Assembly (NCBI GenBank): GCA_030038995.1
Contig: JASHQS010000005.1
Coordinates: 1-58,408, forward strand
Direction: 5' to 3'
DNA: 58,408 bases
Source: Xanthobacteraceae bacterium
GTDB taxonomy: Bacteria > Pseudomonadota > Alphaproteobacteria > Rhizobiales > Xanthobacteraceae
The notes under the pieces were generated by a model that saw nothing but the letters and a program-made list of their open reading frames with translations, was not told the origin of the DNA and searched no databases. The translations under genes and the position numbers were made by a program. Below are positions 54,745 to 58,408 of this stretch, piece after piece. Numbering within the stretch: the first letter of the stretch is position 1; each line of letters starts with the position of its first letter.

Positions 54745-56217
54745 CTGGATCGCCCAACGGCTGTCGAAGCTGCCGGCGGGCACCATGGGCTGGGCGCCGC
54801 TGATCAGGCCGTTGCCGCCCGCCGGCGGCGCGAACGCGGTCGCCTGTTGCTGCGGCACCGGCGCCGGCTTGGCAGTTTGCGCCAGCTGCGGCTCGGGTTT
54901 GGCCGGCTCATTGGGTTTCGGCCGCAAACCTGCGGCAGCGGCCGGACCTTCATGGGCCGCGGCACGCGGCCTTGGCGGGATTGCGCCGACGTTGGCCGTC
55001 TGCATGGGAGCCGGCGCATTGGCGGCCGGCGGCTCGGCATCGTGCCGCGACGCGAACAGGCTGCCGAAGAAATTCCGCAAGCCGCTGCCGGGCGGCGCCG
55101 GCGGCTCGGCGATCGCGGCGGTCGTGTCGGTCTCCGAGCCCGGCGGCGGCGAAATCGCCGGCGGCAGCCGCCCGGGCTGCAGCGGCGGCACGTGCAAATG
55201 ACCCTCGTTGTCGTAGGTGTAGGTCGGATTGTCGAGCTTGGCGACGAACACGCGGTTCATGCCGCCATCGGTCCCGGTATTGAGCGGCGCCACCGGCACG
55301 TTGTCCTTGACCAGCTGCGCAAACACGTACTCGTCGTGGCGCTGCTTCTCCAACGCCGCCTGGGCGATCGTCGGATCGATCTCGTATTGCGGACAGCGGC
55401 CGGTCGGCGTGAAGTTGAGCGGCCTGGTCGAATTGCCCGGCGGCACGGCGTCGAACACGTAATGGCGGTCGCAGACGTCGACCTTGGGCTCGAGATGCGA
55501 CACCTCGAAATGGTCGTAGCCCTGCTTGATCATCTGCCAGAACGGCATGTTCGGATTGTTGCGGTGCCGCGCCAAATTGGCCGGCGTCATGCGGAACGGA
55601 TAGGCCTGGATCTGAAACTCTTTCTGGCCGCCGAGAAACGCCTCGCGCGCCAGCGCATAGATCTCGCCGATCTCCTTATCGGTCATCGCGTAGCAGCCGC
55701 GCGACGAGCAATCGCCGTGGATCATCAGGAAGGCGCCGTGGCGGTTGTTGGCCCGGTCGTAAACATTGGGAAAGCCGGTATTGATGGCGAGGTAGTAGTT
55801 GGAATTGGGATTCATCAGGCCGGGCGTGATCGGATAAAAACCTTCGGGGGCCTGGCGATCGCCTTCCTTGACCTTCGGCCCGAGGTCGCCCGACCAGCGG
55901 CAGATCGGATAGACTTTTAGGAGCGCGTAGCGGCCGCTGGTGTCCTCTTTCCAGACCTCGAGCTCCGATTCCTCCTTGAAGATGCGGATGAGGATCGGCG
56001 AGTCCTTGGGCATGTTCTTGGCCTGGAGCTCCGCCAGCATTTGCGGCGACAACTCCTTCATCGCCCGGGTCGGCAGGTCGTAACCGTCCTCGCCGAAACA
56101 GCCGGCAAGCGCCAAGGCACCGGCGAGAACCGCCAACGTCGTCAGCGCGCGCCAAAAACGCGGCGCGCGAACCTCAGCGGCGCGGTTCAATGCGATACTC
56201 CCCGACGGATGGACCAT
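54742..56217 (-). CDS. L,D-transpeptidase family lipoprotein (YkuD domain)
   Basis: A 491-aa exported enzyme. The start ATG 56217 (MVHPSGSIALNRAAEVRAPR) leads to a lipobox LAGALALAGC, so it is a lipoprotein. A YkuD L,D-transpeptidase domain follows: YAFL-type segment GAFLMIHGDCSSRGCYAMTD with His and Cys at about residues 166 and 174, preceded by GFYPITPGLMNPNSNYYLAI. The C-terminal 150 residues are rich in proline and alanine with no fold recognised. It makes 3-3 cross-links or attaches proteins to peptidoglycan. The open frame upstream to 56448 is not signal-like. Confidence 0.92.
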   Translation of the reverse strand: MVHPSGSIALNRAAEVRAPRFWRALTTLAVLAGALALAGCFGEDGYDLPTRAMKELSPQMLAELQAKNMPKDSPILIRIFKEESELEVWKEDTSGRYALLKVYPICRWSGDLGPKVKEGDRQAPEGFYPITPGLMNPNSNYYLAINTGFPNVYDRANNRHGAFLMIHGDCSSRGCYAMTDKEIGEIYALAREAFLGGQKEFQIQAYPFRMTPANLARHRNNPNMPFWQMIKQGYDHFEVSHLEPKVDVCDRHYVFDAVPPGNSTRPLNFTPTGRCPQYEIDPTIAQAALEKQRHDEYVFAQLVKDNVPVAPLNTGTDGGMNRVFVAKLDNPTYTYDNEGHLHVPPLQPGRLPPAISPPPGSETDTTAAIAEPPAPPGSGLRNFFGSLFASRHDAEPPAANAPAPMQTANVGAIPPRPRAAAHEGPAAAAGLRPKPNEPAKPEPQLAQTAKPAPVPQQQATAFAPPAGGNGLISGAQPMVPAGSFDSRWAIQ

Positions 56218-56469
56218 CCCCGTGCCATCACTGGTCCCATGGTTATCCCTTAGGGGTGGCTTTCGCAAGACGGACGGATGCCCGCGCAGGGTGGCGCTGC
56301 GGATGATAACGAACGGTAAACTTTCGACAAATTCGCCCGCAGAATCCAAGGGCCTAGCAATGATTGCGGCAAGCCCTTGCGGCGCGGGTCGTTCGGCCGC
56401 GGTGAATCGATCCCGGCAAAATCGTGGCGCCCGCATGGCGCGGGACAAATGCGAGGACAGAATCGAACC

Positions 56470-57426
56470 TCAAGCCAGCGTGCGTCCGATCGCAGTGAAT
56501 TTTTCCCGCCGTAGCCGCACGATGGTGGCCCGGTCGAACGCGCGCAATTCAGCGAGCGCAGCGCCGATCGCCTCTCCGGTCGCCGCAATTGCGGACGCCG
56601 GCTCGCGATGCGCGCCGCCGACCGGCTCCGGCACGATCGTGTCGATGACGCCGAGCCGCAACAAATCCTCCGCGGTGATCTTCATCGCCGCGGCGGCATC
56701 CTGGGCGCGCGCCGTATCGCGCCACAGAATCGAGGCCGCGCCTTCCGGCGAGATCACACTGTAGATGGCGTGCTCGAGCATGATCACGCGGTTCGCGGTG
56801 GCGATCGCCACGGCACCGCCGGAGCCGCCCTCGCCGATGATGACGGCGACGTTCGGCACGCCGATTTCGAGGCACGCTGCGGTCGAGCGGGCGATGGCCT
56901 CGGCCTGGCCGCGCTCCTCGGCGCCGATGCCCGGATAGGCGCCGGCGGTGTCGATCAGCGCAATCACCGGAATGTCGAAGCGGTCCGCCATGCGCATCAG
57001 GCGTGCCGCCTTGCGATAACCTTCCGGCCGCGCCATGCCGAAATTGTGCTGCAGCCGGCTTTCGGTGTCGGAGCCCTTCTCGTGGCCGATGACGCACACG
57101 CTCTCGCCCTGGAACCGGCCGAAGCCGCCGAGAATGGCGGCGTCCTCGCCGTGCTTGCGGTCGCCGGCGAGCGGCGTGAAATCCGCGATCAGCGCCGCGA
57201 TGTAGTCGAGACAATGCGGCCGCTGCGGGTGACGCGCGACCTGCGTCTTCTGCCAGGCCGTCAGCTCGCCGTAGAGTTCCTTGAGCGCGGCCGCCGCCTT
57301 GGCCTCGATCCGGCCGATCTCCTCGCCGATGGCGATGGCGTCGCCCTCTTCCTGCAGCGTGCGCAGTTCCTCGACCTTGGCCTCCAATTCGGCCACCGGC
57401 TTTTCGAAATCGAGATAGGAGCGCAT
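56470..57426 (-). CDS. accA: acetyl-CoA carboxylase carboxyltransferase subunit alpha
   Basis: A 318-aa AccA, which with AccD transfers carboxyl from biotin to acetyl-CoA at the start of fatty-acid synthesis. It starts [20 protein letters not shown]; key parts are [60 protein letters not shown] and [20 protein letters not shown], and [20 protein letters not shown]. Length is normal. ATG 57426 is preferred over TTG 57453, which is the only other in-frame start. It stands alone; the L,D-transpeptidase gene starts 252 bp downstream on the same strand. Confidence 0.97.
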   Translation of the reverse strand: MRSYLDFEKPVAELEAKVEELRTLQEEGDAIAIGEEIGRIEAKAAAALKELYGELTAWQKTQVARHPQRPHCLDYIAALIADFTPLAGDRKHGEDAAILGGFGRFQGESVCVIGHEKGSDTESRLQHNFGMARPEGYRKAARLMRMADRFDIPVIALIDTAGAYPGIGAEERGQAEAIARSTAACLEIGVPNVAVIIGEGGSGGAVAIATANRVIMLEHAIYSVISPEGAASILWRDTARAQDAAAAMKITAEDLLRLGVIDTIVPEPVGGAHREPASAIAATGEAIGAALAELRAFDRATIVRLRREKFTAIGRTLA

Positions 57427-58330
57427 CAGGTGAGAAAATCCAAGACCTATCAAGTCCAGAGGACAGATGGCGCCTGATGTTTGCCGAACAGTGTCAAGTC
57501 AAGGAAGTTCGTCGGCTGTATTCACACATCATCCTTCTTCTAGCCAGCGAATTTCCTCCTCGACGACGGCTTTCAGCGGTTCCAAGGAGTGCTTGAGCGC
57601 ATTCCGGAAGTTGTAAGACCGTAGCGGGTCGCCCGGTAGCGAGTGTTGCGTAAGCCGACGGCAACGCCGGCTACGAAGCGTACACAGCAATGGCATGGGG
57701 CGTGCGATGGAGCCACGAAATGCTCTTATCACAGGGGCGGAGACTGTCGGGACGGTCGAACGCAACATGAGCCATGCCGTTAAGCGAGGCATGGCCACCC
57801 CGTCGGGATCAAAGACCACATCACGCGCAAAGGGATTGCGTTGGAACCTGGGAGATCCATCCCGCGTCTGGCCTGCGTGGCCACGCCAAGTCGCCGACGC
57901 GATAATAGCCCGGCCTCAAATGCAGCACGCCGTACGCTGCGGCGGCGTAATCGATCGCCCGTTGGAACGCTTTCGACCAATCTTCGGGGGCGTTGGGCAA
58001 AAGTCCGAGCGCGCCCCCCTCGACGGCAGCACGCGGAGCAGTATCTCGCGGCATCGGCGTGTTGGCGCCGCCCTGCGGCTCGGCTTTTTGCCGCCGGCGC
58101 GCCCATGCCGGTGACGCCGCGGCGGGCATGGCCGCCGCTGACGCCCATCAAATGGCGTGCCGATAGCCTGTCCCAATCCGGTACAGCCAAAACGATACAG
58201 CCAAAACCTTGCCACTGGCAGTGCGCGCCGCTATATCGGCTGGGCCGCAGGGGAATGTGCGGGTTCCGGCGCCAAATCGCTAACGCGGAGACACGGCGGA
58301 TCGGCCTACCCCTGTGTACGGCTCAGGTGA
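57427..58330. other. 904-bp region with no convincing gene
   Basis: Several open frames cross this stretch (for example minus-strand 57529-57819 and 57821-58129), but none shows a family, ribosome site or clean codon use. Two pieces look like decayed coding DNA: the minus-strand frame around 57850-58000 reads EDWSKAFQRAIDYAAAAYGV and LHLRPGYYRVGDLAW, which resembles the first turns of a pectate-lyase-like beta helix; and the frame near 57600-57720 reads a basic LLCTLRSRRCRRLTQHSLPG of a type often translated from noncoding DNA. It also holds the upstream region of the tRNA gene. Confidence 0.4.
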
Positions 58331-58406
<76 letters not shown>

Positions 58407-58408
58407 AC

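Noticed and set aside
57529-57819. 96-codon minus-strand frame near the window end
   Set aside because: The arginine-rich segment LRSRRCRRLTQHSLPG is of a kind often translated from noncoding DNA; no ribosome site or domain.

Overview
The window is about 58.4 kb of GC-rich DNA whose gene content, codon style and neighbourhoods (secA beside a parvulin isomerase and argJ; ubiG; grxC with a nitrilase and a DUF1178 protein; liv-type ABC operon; many acyl-CoA enzymes) point to an alphaproteobacterium of the order Hyphomicrobiales, probably near the Xanthobacteraceae/Nitrobacteraceae. That placement is inference from gene content; no database search was possible. The window opens inside an SDR gene and closes with a tRNA-Lys.

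Layout. 1-4.7 kb: acyl-CoA/short-chain metabolism (an SDR and three acyl-CoA dehydrogenases, two of them an adjacent pair). 5.0-10.5 kb: a visibly less GC-rich island, all on the minus strand, encoding an SxtJ-like membrane protein, a 50-aa DUF5989-type membrane peptide, a NodU/CmcH-type carbamoyltransferase and two tandemly duplicated membrane-anchored SGNH hydrolases. The duplication carried along the last 36 codons of the carbamoyltransferase gene. A chemoreceptor pseudogene lies at its edge. 11-19.9 kb: a branched-chain amino-acid-type binding protein, a CaiB/BaiF CoA-transferase, an amidase, a YeeE/YedE pair, a YUCCA-like flavin monooxygenase and an acyl-CoA ligase. 19.9-29.9 kb: mutS, an MHS-type MFS transporter, an amidohydrolase, a creatininase-family amidase, an NMT1-type binding protein, and a sulfite-oxidase-like molybdoprotein with a cytochrome b561 and a small exported protein. 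30.1-34 kb: a TIGR04282-like nucleotidyl/glycosyltransferase, a radical SAM/SPASM protein and a GT2 glycosyltransferase (whose start codon appears to be ACG), then an alpha/beta hydrolase.

34-40.5 kb: an Ldh-family oxidoreductase and a complete liv-type ABC operon (binding protein, H, M, G, F). A 280-bp repeat, present twice in inverted orientation, flanks the Ldh gene and livF and separates livF from livG. 40.9-47.3 kb: housekeeping genes (ubiG, EamA transporter, DUF1178, nitrilase, grxC, ComF, a methyltransferase, Flp pilin, mutT). 47.4-51.3 kb: an epoxide-hydrolase-like protein and a HigBA/RelE-like toxin-antitoxin pair that sits between mutT and argJ, then a parvulin isomerase. 51.7-58.4 kb: secA, an L,D-transpeptidase lipoprotein, accA, a 0.9-kb stretch with no convincing gene, and tRNA-Lys.

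The best candidate for an undescribed system is the island operon at 5.1-10.3 kb: a carbamoyltransferase with two small membrane proteins and duplicated membrane SGNH hydrolases suggests carbamoylation and trimming or acylation of an envelope-associated glycan or lipid. A second candidate is the three-gene glycosyltransferase/radical SAM cluster at 30.2-33.0 kb. The intergenic DNA is rich in dispersed palindromic repeats of several families; one palindrome is inserted in frame inside the EamA transporter gene, and heptamer tandem repeats with inverted copies occupy two convergent gene ends.
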